From positions 1 to 18,347 of the forward strand of contig ONUD01000026.1 in assembly GCA_900320925.1 (NCBI GenBank): 18,347 nt of DNA, written 5' to 3'. Positions 6,948 to 14,322 of the stretch are shown here, one piece after another. The notes under the pieces were generated by a model. The model searched no databases and had not been told where the DNA came from. It saw nothing but the letters and a program-made list of their open reading frames with translations. The translations under genes and the position numbers were made by a program. The stretch comes from an uncultured Eubacteriales bacterium (GTDB lineage: Bacteria > Bacillota > Clostridia > Oscillospirales > Acutalibacteraceae). The first letter of the stretch is position 1; each line of letters opens with the position of its first letter.

Positions 6948-9262
6948 CATTTGACCCTCATGGCAATCACGGTGATATCATCATCATGCCCGTCACGGCG
7001 TCTGGCAGTGGCTTCATCATTGATAAGGTTGGCAAGCTCCTGCATACTCTTTGCTTCCCAGTTTTCAATGATGCGTTCAATCCATTCCTCTCCCGTGGCA
7101 ATGGCACCGTCCGACACCATCACGATAATATCCTCTGCGGCAAGATCCTCTTCCCTGCTGTGGAACGCAATGTCGGGCAGGATCCCTGCGGGCAGGGACG
7201 GCATTTCTACACGATGCATTTTGCCGCCCTTGCGGATAAAGGAAAGTGCCGCCCCTGCTTTCAGGAAGTCCGCTTCGCCTGTATAAAGGTCTACCGACAC
7301 CACGTCCAGCGTGGCAAGAGATTCATCTTCCGATTTGACCATCAGAGCTGCATTCACGACTTTCAGGGAACATTCAAATCCCAGACCTGCCCGAATCAGC
7401 TTTGACAGGATACTGGCTGCCATACCGCCGTCTACGGCAGCTCTTCCGCCGGTTCCCATGCCGTCACTCAGCACGGTTATCATTCTTCCCATGCCATCAC
7501 AGAAATACCGGAAATGATCCCCGCAAAGCTGTCCGTTGCCGCTGATGTGCTGACTGGAGGCAATCTCTACATCATAGGCTGCCCGTTCTGACATCACAAG
7601 CCTGCATTTTCCGAAAGCTGCCGTCAGATGGGGGGTATCAAAATGCCTGCCGCAGATTTTTGACAGTTCTTTCACAATGACAGCACGTTTGAGCTTGTTC
7701 CTGTCACTGTCATCCACGTCGGCTTCCACTGTCATTCTGCCCATATAGTCAATGCGGCAGCTTACCTCCAGGGGTACCATGCCCAATTCCTTGAGCCGAA
7801 CCTGTATTCTGTCGGCAAGCTCATTGTCAAAGACTTCATAATTCTCATATTCCTCCGCCATTTCTCCCAAAATATCCCCCAGTCCGCAGAACTGCCCTGC
7901 CACAACATTGCGAATCTCATCCACCCGCTTGGCAGCCGCTTCCGACGAAAGATACCCTTGATAATGCTTGTTGACTGCCGCCGCCATTTCCACGGTGCGG
8001 CAGCATTTTCTTTTGAAGTCCTCACGAAAATCCTCGGAACTGATGGTTCCCTTGCGTTTGAGCTTGTCGCTGACATAGTCAAAGGACTCCAGTGTCACAC
8101 CGTCACGATGCTCCCAGCAAAAGGTTTTCATGCCGCACCGCTGGCAGGTACCGTCCACGGCCTTTTGATAGACATTTTCCAGCGTCGGAGTCACAATTTT
8201 AGCAAGCTTGCCCGATACCTCCTCCACCTCGCCGGAAACACCCGACAATGCCTTTGCCGCAAAGTCCAGACGCATGATAATGGAGCGTCTCAGCCCCTCG
8301 CAGTTACGGTCACTGCTCTGTCGGGAAAATACCGCTGTTACAAAATTGCAGGCATGGCGGGGCAGCAACAGAAATACACTGCCCGATACGACCGTTTCTT
8401 CCATGACCCTGATAACAGATGCCAGATCCTGTGACTGGAGAGAAGCAATCCCTGCACTGAGGAAAAACATCACGGCTGTCATGAGCCGTCCCATCGGTGC
8501 AAACAGCCCTGCGACCAGTCCCCCGAATGCATAGGCTGCCCCCAGAAAATAATATTCCGAGGAAGCAATGCCCATCACGATGCCCACCGCAATGCCGGCA
8601 ATGCTCCCTCCTGTCACACCGCCGTACCGTGCGGCAAGCAGAATGCACAATACCGCTATCATCCTGCCCGTTGACAGGGTGGCCACCGTCATTTCCGACA
8701 ATGCCAACAGCCCGATACAGCTGCTGAGAATCAGGCAGGCAATTTCCTGCGGCAGCAACATACCAAGACTCTTTGTCCCGTTGACAATCATCACCGTGCG
8801 GGCAAAAAAATACGCTCCTGCCCCTGCCAGCAGTGCTTCCAGACCATACAGCACCATGCTGTCCATCGTGAAACCGTTGACGCTCATGACGGCAATGCCC
8901 GTTGCCATGGTCGGCACAAATCCCGTCAGAGGAGCATATAACGGGTGACGGTTCAGCCTTTGCAGATCATTCAGCGTCCACCGAATCGCAATGACAGCCA
9001 GTATGGCGGCAATGTACCGAAAATTTCTTCCTCCCCCCGAAAAGAGAATGTATCCCAGTGCGGAACCGAGTACCGAAGGAAATACATTCCCAAACGGCAC
9101 GGCTGCTGCCAGTGAAATGCCGAACGGTGCATACTGCCCGAACACCGTTCCCATTGCCGCCGCAAAACCGCACCCGAAGTAAATAATATGTCCCATCACT
9201 TTTTTTGCACTTTCCCCGACCATTCTTTTTCCTGCTGACGAAAAGACGTTGACCGCGTTCAA
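6947..9262 (-). CDS. spoIIE: Stage II sporulation protein E, serine phosphatase
   Basis: SpoIIE (771 residues from this start) is a membrane phosphatase at the asymmetric division septum. It dephosphorylates SpoIIAA and so releases sigma-F in the forespore. About residues 25-305 form a block of roughly eight to ten hydrophobic membrane segments. A cytoplasmic linker follows, with the clostridial cysteine cluster CQRCGMKTFCW. The C-terminal 200 residues are the PP2C-type domain, with metal aspartates D600 in LSDGMGTG and D718 in VSDG, and the final HDDDITV motif. I chose TTG at 9262 because GGAGGTG (9268-9274) is five bases upstream and the promoter -10 lies at 9321-9326. The longer reading from ATG 9316 would begin at about the transcription start. 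It stands alone and is probably switched on by Spo0A at entry into sporulation. Confidence 0.93.
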   Translation of the reverse strand: MNAVNVFSSAGKRMVGESAKKVMGHIIYFGCGFAAAMGTVFGQYAPFGISLAAAVPFGNVFPSVLGSALGYILFSGGGRNFRYIAAILAVIAIRWTLNDLQRLNRHPLYAPLTGFVPTMATGIAVMSVNGFTMDSMVLYGLEALLAGAGAYFFARTVMIVNGTKSLGMLLPQEIACLILSSCIGLLALSEMTVATLSTGRMIAVLCILLAARYGGVTGGSIAGIAVGIVMGIASSEYYFLGAAYAFGGLVAGLFAPMGRLMTAVMFFLSAGIASLQSQDLASVIRVMEETVVSGSVFLLLPRHACNFVTAVFSRQSSDRNCEGLRRSIIMRLDFAAKALSGVSGEVEEVSGKLAKIVTPTLENVYQKAVDGTCQRCGMKTFCWEHRDGVTLESFDYVSDKLKRKGTISSEDFREDFKRKCCRTVEMAAAVNKHYQGYLSSEAAAKRVDEIRNVVAGQFCGLGDILGEMAEEYENYEVFDNELADRIQVRLKELGMVPLEVSCRIDYMGRMTVEADVDDSDRNKLKRAVIVKELSKICGRHFDTPHLTAAFGKCRLVMSERAAYDVEIASSQHISGNGQLCGDHFRYFCDGMGRMITVLSDGMGTGGRAAVDGGMAASILSKLIRAGLGFECSLKVVNAALMVKSEDESLATLDVVSVDLYTGEADFLKAGAALSFIRKGGKMHRVEMPSLPAGILPDIAFHSREEDLAAEDIIVMVSDGAIATGEEWIERIIENWEAKSMQELANLINDEATARRRDGHDDDITVIAMRVK

Positions 9263-9320
9263 AAAAACACCTCCGTTTGATGGTTCGTGAAGTCCTGTAC
9301 TCTGCACTTCATACAACGCT

Positions 9321-9354
9321 ATTATATGCCTTGCGGGGCATCATCTTTGTCGAA
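9321..9354 (-). promoter_or_regulatory. Spo0A-dependent promoter of spoIIE
   Basis: On the minus strand a perfect Spo0A box, TTCGACA (complement of TGTCGAA, 9348-9354), covers the -35 region. A perfect TATAAT (9321-9326) follows after 21 bases. In Bacillus subtilis the spoIIE and spoIIG promoters likewise have a 0A box at the -35 and an over-long spacer of 21-22 bases. No usable -35 exists at 17 bases. Confidence 0.75.
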
Positions 9355-9358
9355 ATAC

Positions 9359-9400
9359 AAAAAGACAGCCGTTTCTGCCGAAAAGAACAGAAACGGCTGT
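9359..9400 (-). terminator. Terminator of tspO
   Basis: A perfect 13-bp stem (9365-9377 with 9388-9400) has a ten-base loop. On the minus strand it is followed by CTTTTT. It begins four bases after the tspO stop, and only four bases separate its T-run from the Spo0A box of spoIIE, insulating the two genes. Confidence 0.9.
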
Positions 9401-9404
9401 TTTA

Positions 9405-9872
9405 CTACCTGTTCAGGAACCAGACACCGAAATTGAGATAGGAGGCAAACAGAAGCCATAGCAGATAGGGAATCTGTATCAGTCCTGCCAGTCTGCTGAT
9501 ACGGTAAAACAGTACCGTCATGATGAATACACAGAGCAGCAGCAGCAAAAGCCAGATAAATGCCATAAAGTACAGACGGAAGCCGAAAAACAGCACACAC
9601 CACCAGAAATTGAATGTCAGTTGAATGGTGTAGAGGAACAGTGCTTTGGGGGAGGTTTCCTCATCGGAGTCGTAAATGATAGTCGCTCCCACCGCCATCA
9701 GCAAAAACAAAATGCTCCATACAATCGGAAACAGATACGCCGGCGGTGACAGCGGGGGCTGTACGGCACTTTCAAATTTCGGCATTCCGATATATGTAAC
9801 AATCCCTCCCAACAATGCAAACAGAAATGTAATCACGAACGAGTACAAAAATGATTTCCACCTGAATACCAT
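9405..9872 (-). CDS. tspO: TspO/MBR family tryptophan-rich sensory protein
   Basis: This 155-residue integral membrane protein belongs to the TspO/peripheral benzodiazepine receptor family, which binds porphyrins and related ligands and in some bacteria modulates tetrapyrrole or stress responses. Five hydrophobic helices are visible at about 9-30, 46-67, 79-99, 102-123 and 128-152, the family number. Signatures are QPPLSPPAYLFPIVWSILF (38-56), QLTFNFWWCVLFF around 84-96, and the last-helix PYLLWLLFASYLN. Length is usual. A weak SD (GGTGAT) precedes the ATG. Its own terminator follows, so it is monocistronic. No clear sigma-A promoter is visible in the 67 bases upstream, although that stretch is AT-rich on the minus strand. 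The physiological ligand in this organism is unknown. Confidence 0.9.
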   Translation of the reverse strand: MVFRWKSFLYSFVITFLFALLGGIVTYIGMPKFESAVQPPLSPPAYLFPIVWSILFLLMAVGATIIYDSDEETSPKALFLYTIQLTFNFWWCVLFFGFRLYFMAFIWLLLLLLCVFIMTVLFYRISRLAGLIQIPYLLWLLFASYLNFGVWFLNR

Positions 9873-9939
9873 ATCATCACCAGCGATTCATCAGACTTTG
9901 CTATATGTATATGCACCACGGAAACCATTTATGAAAAAG

Positions 9940-9972
9940 AAAAAGCCTTGAAACAACTCCAAGGCTTTTTTT
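9940..9972. terminator. Terminator of the coat gene pair, also readable on the + strand
   Basis: An 11-bp stem (AAAAAGCCTTG, 9940-9950, with CAAGGCTTTTT, 9960-9970) has a nine-base loop. On the minus strand it ends in a U-rich run (complement of the A-tracts at 9934-9944) and closes the coat operon. On the + strand it has seven T. Confidence 0.88.
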
Positions 9973-9995
9973 CATGGGGACAATTTGAAATGTTG

Positions 9996-10241
9996 TCAGC
10001 AGGAACCGAATTTCATCCTTACGGAGTCCATCTTGTTGCGGTCAGCCTGCTCGGACTGGTACCAGCCACGCTGTTCCATTTTGCTGTAGATCTGCTCCTG
10101 AATGTCGAGGGCTGTATTCAGGGAGCTTGAAAATGCCTGATGGACGTCTGCACTGGAGGATTCCAGTGTTCCGTGCATAAACAGGTCGCAGACACCCTTT
10201 TCCAACAAAAGCATATTTTCCATCAAGTTTCTGTCATCCAT
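9996..10241 (-). CDS. CotF-like spore coat protein, second gene of the pair
   Basis: This 81-residue protein has the spore-coat CotF-like pattern: an N-terminal helix MDDRNLMENMLLLEKGVCDL, a central helix starting near SSADVHQAF, and the typical QRGWYQSEQAD stretch near the C-terminus. CotF family proteins are four-helix bundles deposited on spores. A longer open frame runs upstream to 10406, but the ATG at 10241 is preceded by a strong SD (GAGGAGG, 10250-10256) eight bases away, and the family pattern begins exactly there. The SD overlaps the stop of the preceding coat gene, so the two are co-translated. Family membership is recognised by pattern; the exact layer in the spore is not known. 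Confidence 0.85.
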   Translation of the reverse strand: MDDRNLMENMLLLEKGVCDLFMHGTLESSSADVHQAFSSSLNTALDIQEQIYSKMEQRGWYQSEQADRNKMDSVRMKFGSC

Positions 10242-10254
10242 GTGCCGTTCCTCC

Positions 10255-10428
10255 TCAAAGCAAGCTGTAAAAATTCCGGAAGATAGTCTGGTGCTGTTTT
10301 TGAATTTCCTGAGCAAAGGCTCTGAGTTCACTGTCCTGGATACGGCTGGCGGTTTCGGAGCATTGAGTTTTGAAGTACTGCTCGTGACCGAGGGCATCCT
10401 CCACATAAAGCAATTCTTTTGATGTCAT
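10255..10428 (-). CDS. Small CotF-associated spore protein, first gene of the pair
   Basis: This 57-residue protein has the sequence MTSKELLYVEDALGHEQYFK followed by a second amphipathic helix rich in Q, E and H. It resembles the short clostridial partners of CotF-like coat proteins, and reads like the N-terminal half of a ferritin-like or CotF helical hairpin. The chosen ATG (10428) has GGAGG ten bases upstream; a longer frame to 10467 has no SD. It ends 13 bases before the second coat gene. The pair likely forms a heteromeric helical bundle, which is inference from their size and adjacency. Confidence 0.75.
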   Translation of the reverse strand: MTSKELLYVEDALGHEQYFKTQCSETASRIQDSELRAFAQEIQKQHQTIFRNFYSLL

Positions 10429-10461
10429 CTTTGCATAACCTCCTGTCATTTGGTACACTTC

Positions 10462-10491
10462 TATCATGCCCCTTTTCGGCCTGCCTTATAC
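10462..10491 (-). promoter_or_regulatory. Candidate sigma-G type promoter of the coat pair
   Basis: On the minus strand GTATA (10487-10491) and CATGATA (10462-10468) are 18 bases apart. These fit the forespore sigma-G consensus (G-H-A-T-R, 18 bases, CAT-X-H-T-A) known from B. subtilis. The coat gene start is about 34 bases downstream of the -10. The match is to short degenerate motifs, so chance is possible. Confidence 0.5.
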
Positions 10492-10504
10492 ATACGAAAA
10501 TCTA

Positions 10505-10533
10505 TTGCCAACAGGCAGTGTTGCTGTTATAAT
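10505..10533 (+). promoter_or_regulatory. Sigma-A promoter of the XRE regulator with an internal inverted repeat
   Basis: TTGCCA (10505-10510) and TATAAT (10528-10533) are separated by 17 bases. Between them, AACAG (10510-10514) and CTGTT (10524-10528) form an inverted repeat spaced by nine bases. It is well placed to be an operator for the downstream repressor-like protein. It lies back to back with the coat promoter. Confidence 0.75.
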
Positions 10534-10555
10534 GAAGCAAAAGGAGTGTTTCGTG

Positions 10556-11155
10556 ATGATAGGTGAGCAAATCAAAAAATTCCGCCTCCAAAAAGGCATT
10601 ACACAGGAAGAACTTGGCAAATTAGTCGGAGTCACAACGCAGGCGGTTTCCAAATGGGAAAGAGGCGGTGTACCCGATGCAGAAATTTTACCTCATATTG
10701 CCGATGCTCTCGGCATCAAAATTGATATGCTGTTCGGACGTCAGGAAATCCAGTCTTTGGAAGAGATGGTCACGGACAAAATCCTTTCCCTGAACCGTGA
10801 GGACGGCTTCCGACAGGTATTTTCTCTGATTTGTGCCATGTGCATGGGGCTGACGGGACTGACCTCCATCAAAGAGGGTTTCAGTATGGAATCACTCGAC
10901 AAGCTGAAGGACGATGACGGATACCACTATTATGCCAGAGCCAGTCTGGACGAGGGGACAATCAATGCCAAAATGGATACGGATTTCCGTTATTTTTTTG
11001 TCATGCCCGAACCCCCAACAGGCTATGCGGCGTATTTTCGGGATATAGAGGAACTGACAGAAACATTCCGTATTTTTGCAGACAAGGATGTTTTGAATGT
11101 CATTTGTCTTTCTCGTCCATTGCTTTCCTCTCAACCGCAAGGCAGTAGGCTTTGA
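10556..11155 (+). CDS. XRE-family transcriptional regulator, possibly truncated
   Basis: This protein (199 residues from ATG 10556; GTG 10553 is equally possible) has AAGGAG at 10541-10546. Residues about 5-60 form a Cro/C1-type helix-turn-helix: IKKFRLQKGITQEELGKLVG, then VTTQAVSKWERGG as recognition helix, and ADALGIKIDMLFG closing the domain. The remaining 135 residues are an uncharacterised region with a hydrophobic stretch (FSLICAMCMGLTGL) and a DTDFRYFFVMPEP segment. Clostridial proteins of this layout, as I recall them, continue after the IFADKDVLNVI segment into a winged-helix domain. Here the frame stops about 19 residues later, inside sequence antisense to the next gene, so a lost C-terminal domain is suspected. 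It probably represses its own promoter. No target is evident, though the divergent coat pair is adjacent. Confidence 0.8.
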   Translation: MIGEQIKKFRLQKGITQEELGKLVGVTTQAVSKWERGGVPDAEILPHIADALGIKIDMLFGRQEIQSLEEMVTDKILSLNREDGFRQVFSLICAMCMGLTGLTSIKEGFSMESLDKLKDDDGYHYYARASLDEGTINAKMDTDFRYFFVMPEPPTGYAAYFRDIEELTETFRIFADKDVLNVICLSRPLLSSQPQGSRL

Positions 11156-11558
11156 TTTCCACGCTGTTCATGTAATTGTCAAACACATGGTCGCCGTGAA
11201 TGTCAAAGTATTTCCTGAACGGGCAGAAAATCCGTACAATATTGGTCTGATTAAAAAACACCACCTGCACCGGACATTCCATAACATCACTCATGCCCGA
11301 GATCGTCAGGACACCATGTTCTCTTTTGGAAGTGTCACAATCCCTGATGATATAGTTTTCGGCTTTCAGTTCATTGATACGTTCCTGATCCTCCGCACCT
11401 GAAATTTCCGCCACGGCAAACCGCTGTACCTTGTCTTTAAAGTCCGTATCAATCAATATCTGGGCAGCATCCAGCATAAATTCATAGCCGTAGCTCCATG
11501 TGGAATGGTACTCCACCATGACCCAGTCATTCATTTCCTTGATTCCCTGAAAAATCAT
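11100..11558 (-). CDS. Conserved hypothetical protein, partner of the SseB-like gene
   Basis: This 152-residue soluble protein matches no family I recognise. It has no signal peptide or membrane segment. The N-terminal part is rich in aromatic residues (MVEYHSTWSYGYEFMLDAAQ), and the rest alternates short strands and charged helices ending in a basic-acidic tail. The ATG has GGAGG seven bases upstream and overlaps the SseB-like stop by four bases, so the two genes are coupled and probably work together. Its last 56 bases overlap, tail to tail, the end of the XRE regulator gene. There is no hairpin terminator at its end. Confidence 0.7.
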   Translation of the reverse strand: MIFQGIKEMNDWVMVEYHSTWSYGYEFMLDAAQILIDTDFKDKVQRFAVAEISGAEDQERINELKAENYIIRDCDTSKREHGVLTISGMSDVMECPVQVVFFNQTNIVRIFCPFRKYFDIHGDHVFDNYMNSVEIKAYCLAVERKAMDEKDK

Positions 11559-12703
11559 CTCATATCCTCCGCTTTCTGAAAAAATGGATATGTCGTTTCT
11601 GCGGCCTGCCTGCCGAACTCGGTGTGAAAACCCACAAACTCCACAGAAGCTCCTTGTGCATAAGTACCAACCTGCTGTGCCATCTCCTCAAACATGGACG
11701 GGTCTGTTCCCTCAGCGTCCACGATGACCAGATAACCTGTCCTGTCTTGGCGGGCAATGCCTTTGAGGTAGGCTGTTTTCACGCCGTCCGTCCTGTCCAG
11801 CAGAGCCATCAATGCCTGAATCATGTCATTCGGCACGGAACGCAGTTCAAACAGAGTCACTTCTTCCTCTTCGGGCAGGATAATATCGGCTGATACCTTT
11901 TTAATCAGTGCCAGTGCATTCTTGTCAATGACCATGTTGAAGCCAAAGGGATTGACGGCAATGGTTTCATTTTGCTCGCAAAGATATTCGATATCTCGGA
12001 ACGACACGACACTGCCTGCCAATTGCTTTTCCTTGTCAAAACGGCTGAACTCTGTCCAGTCGGTGAAAAACGGCAGCAGGGTTTCTCCATTTTCCAAAGC
12101 AACGGCAGGAATCGTGACAGGGGTACCGTCCCGGGCAGAAACCGTTTGGGCAGTTTCGGCTTCCTCCGTCAGCACGGGCATCAAGTAGGTTCCCCGATAA
12201 AGCTCCCGCAACATTTTTTTTCTGGTGTTTTTGGTAGCGGTACCGGCATCAAAGGTCTGGAAGAACCAATCGGCACTGACCATCAGCGAGGGATTGACCA
12301 CCGGTCTGTCCTTTTCGGAAAATGCCGAAAAATCGGGCTTGTCAATCACATCAAACAAAGGGATACAAATAAACTGCTGACCGTTATCCAGCAGGATATG
12401 CTCCACCCCGCTGCGGTACAGGTCGCTGAACAGCAGGAGTCTGTCCTCTGTTTTGCACAGCTCCGGCTCTATTTTGACACGGTGCGTCTGCAAATGCTCC
12501 CGAAAGGACTCACAGAACTGTCTTTCAGAAAACAAAAATGCCGTAGGTCTGCCCTGAAAATATTCCATATAGTGATTTTTGGTAACAGGGGAATAGGCTG
12601 TCCATAGTTTATTGACCGTTTGAAGCTGTTCGATGATGGTTTGATATATTTCGGAACTTTTGCTTTCGGCATAATCCGCAATCCATTCCTGCATAGTTTT
12701 CAT
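11555..12703 (-). CDS. SseB-like protein (SseB N- and C-terminal domains)
   Basis: This 382-residue cytoplasmic protein carries the two domains of the SseB family, named after an E. coli protein whose overexpression changes serine sensitivity. The SseB N-type domain lies at about 166-264 (ELYRGTYLMPVLTE, LLPFFTDWTEFSRF, AVNPFGFNMVIDK). The SseB C-terminal domain follows at about 280-376 (FELRSVPNDMIQALMALL, GYLVIVDAEG, FVGFHTEFGRQAAE). Residues 1-160 are an extra N-terminal region, partly resembling a second degenerate SseB fold (PTAFLFSERQF, RLLLFSDLYRSG). The ATG at 12703 has AGGAGG eight bases upstream. The promoter is a perfect sigma-A consensus, so expression may be high. It leads a two-gene unit. 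The biochemical role of the family is poorly known. Confidence 0.82.
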   Translation of the reverse strand: MKTMQEWIADYAESKSSEIYQTIIEQLQTVNKLWTAYSPVTKNHYMEYFQGRPTAFLFSERQFCESFREHLQTHRVKIEPELCKTEDRLLLFSDLYRSGVEHILLDNGQQFICIPLFDVIDKPDFSAFSEKDRPVVNPSLMVSADWFFQTFDAGTATKNTRKKMLRELYRGTYLMPVLTEEAETAQTVSARDGTPVTIPAVALENGETLLPFFTDWTEFSRFDKEKQLAGSVVSFRDIEYLCEQNETIAVNPFGFNMVIDKNALALIKKVSADIILPEEEEVTLFELRSVPNDMIQALMALLDRTDGVKTAYLKGIARQDRTGYLVIVDAEGTDPSMFEEMAQQVGTYAQGASVEFVGFHTEFGRQAAETTYPFFQKAEDMR

Positions 12704-12738
12704 ATAATCATCCTCCTGCCAACGTATCTTTTGTAACT

Positions 12739-12767
12739 ATTATACAATCAGCAGGAATTTCTGTCAA
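12739..12767 (-). promoter_or_regulatory. Perfect-consensus sigma-A promoter of the SseB-like unit
   Basis: On the minus strand TTGACA (12762-12767) and TATAAT (12739-12744) are separated by exactly 17 bases. The predicted start, near 12732, leaves a leader of about 30 bases containing the SD. Confidence 0.92.
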
Positions 12768-12785
12768 CAATGTTTTGATAAGCTA

Positions 12786-12814
12786 TTGTGAAATGCGGCA
12801 ATTTGTGTTATATT
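12786..12814 (+). promoter_or_regulatory. Sigma-A promoter (extended -10) of the gltX-glnS operon
   Basis: TTGTGA (12786-12791) and TATATT (12809-12814) have a 17-base spacer, and TG at 12806-12807 forms an extended -10. The gltX start is 38 bases downstream. The leader is too short for a T-box riboswitch. Confidence 0.75.
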
Positions 12815-12852
12815 AGACGGAGCAAGAAATTCAGTGAAAAGGATGAACAGAA

Positions 12853-14322
12853 ATGTCAAAAAAGGTTAGAACAAGGTTCGCACCCAGTCCGACAGGCTTT
12901 ATGCACGTCGGCAATCTGCGTACCGCACTGTATGAATATCTGATTGCCAAGTCGCTGGGCGGTACATTTGTCCTGCGTATCGAGGACACCGACCAGGAAC
13001 GCAAAGTGGAAGGGGCGGTGGATATTATCTACAACACCCTCCGACAGGCAAAGCTGTTTCATGATGAAGGTCCCGACATTGGCGGCGATTACGGTCCGTA
13101 TGTGCAGAGTGAACGCAAGGAACTGTACCTGCCGTATGCCAAACAGCTCATTGACAACGACAAAGCCTACTACTGCTTCTGCACCAAAGAACGACTGGAC
13201 GCTTTGCACAACGATTCCGATGACATCGGCGGCGGATATGACCGTCACTGCCGTGACCTGCCCAAAGAGGTTGTAGAACAGAATTTAGCCAATGGTATGC
13301 CGTATGTGATTCGTCAGAAAATGCCGCTGGAAGGCTCTACCACCTTTGAAGATGCCGTGTTCGGTTCCATCACCGTTGACAACAGCGAACTGCAAGACCA
13401 GATTTTGATTAAAACGGACGGCTATCCCACTTATAACTTTGCCAATGTCATTGATGACCATACCATGAATATTACCCACGTTGTCAGAGGCAGTGAATAT
13501 CTGTCCTCCACACCAAAATATAACCTCCTTTATGAAGCATTCGGCTGGGAGATTCCCACTTATATCCATCTGCCCCTGATTATGGGCAAAAATGATGACG
13601 GCTCTATCTCCAAGCTGTCCAAGCGTCACGGTGCTACCAGCTTTGAAGATTTGGTCAAGCAGGGATTTCTTCCCGAAGCCATTATCAACTATATTGCACT
13701 GCTGGGCTGGTGTCCCAAGGACAACAGGGAAATGTTTACGATTGAAGAACTGGCAGAAAACTTCTCCATTGACGGTATCAGCAAGTCCCCCTCCATCTTT
13801 GACTATGACAAGCTGGAGTGGTTCAACGGGGAATATATCAAAGCCATGACCGTAGAACAGTTTGCGGAGGTGGCAATGCCCTACTTCAAAAAGGCTGTCA
13901 CTAAAGAACTGGACTGGCTCAAAGTGGCCTCTATCCTCCAACAGAGAACGACCAAACTGACACAGATTCCTGAAAAAATCGCCTTTTTTGAAGTACAGCC
14001 CGATTATGAAAAAGACCTGTTTGTCAATAAAAAGAGCAAGACGAATCTTGACAATTCCGTGACAATGCTCCAAGAGGGCATTGCGGCTCTGGACGCACTG
14101 GAGGAATGGAACCACGATACCATTCACGATTGCTTGATTGCACTGGCACAGAAACTCGAAGTCAAGAACGGTACTTTGATGTGGCCTATCCGCATTGCCG
14201 CTTCCGGCATGACCGTAACACCGGGCGGTGCGGTTGAGATACTCGACATTCTCGGCAAAGAGGAAGCTATGTCCCGACTGCAAAAAGGACTTGCAAAGTT
14301 GGAGAGTGGAGTGGTTAAATGA
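12853..14322 (+). CDS. gltX: Glutamyl-tRNA synthetase
   Basis: This 489-residue class I synthetase attaches glutamate to tRNA-Glu. The HIGH-type signature is PSPTGFMHVGN (HVGN, 18-21) and the KMSKS-type loop is SKLSKRHG (KLSKR, 254-258). Other GluRS landmarks are FVLRIEDTDQER, DGYPTYNFANVIDDH, and the C-terminal helical anticodon-binding region ending in the IRIAASGMTVTPGG block. Length is that of bacterial GltX. The ATG has AAAAGGA about nine bases upstream. Because a separate GlnRS lies two genes downstream, this enzyme need not also charge tRNA-Gln. The stop overlaps the next gene (ATGA). Its last codons contain GAGAGTGGAG, a short motif also found near 3490. Confidence 0.97.
   Translation: MSKKVRTRFAPSPTGFMHVGNLRTALYEYLIAKSLGGTFVLRIEDTDQERKVEGAVDIIYNTLRQAKLFHDEGPDIGGDYGPYVQSERKELYLPYAKQLIDNDKAYYCFCTKERLDALHNDSDDIGGGYDRHCRDLPKEVVEQNLANGMPYVIRQKMPLEGSTTFEDAVFGSITVDNSELQDQILIKTDGYPTYNFANVIDDHTMNITHVVRGSEYLSSTPKYNLLYEAFGWEIPTYIHLPLIMGKNDDGSISKLSKRHGATSFEDLVKQGFLPEAIINYIALLGWCPKDNREMFTIEELAENFSIDGISKSPSIFDYDKLEWFNGEYIKAMTVEQFAEVAMPYFKKAVTKELDWLKVASILQQRTTKLTQIPEKIAFFEVQPDYEKDLFVNKKSKTNLDNSVTMLQEGIAALDALEEWNHDTIHDCLIALAQKLEVKNGTLMWPIRIAASGMTVTPGGAVEILDILGKEEAMSRLQKGLAKLESGVVK

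Noticed and set aside
9263..9316. Longer SpoIIE start at ATG 9316
   Set aside because: It has no SD and coincides with the predicted transcription start, while TTG 9262 has GGAGGTG five bases away.
10242..10406. Extended N-terminus of the second coat protein
   Set aside because: The extra 55 codons lie opposite in phase to the first coat gene on the same strand and lack family resemblance; ATG 10241 has a strong SD and begins the CotF-like pattern.
12704..12852. T-box riboswitch for the tRNA synthetase operon
   Set aside because: The predicted leader is only about 30 bases and has no specifier stem or antiterminator.
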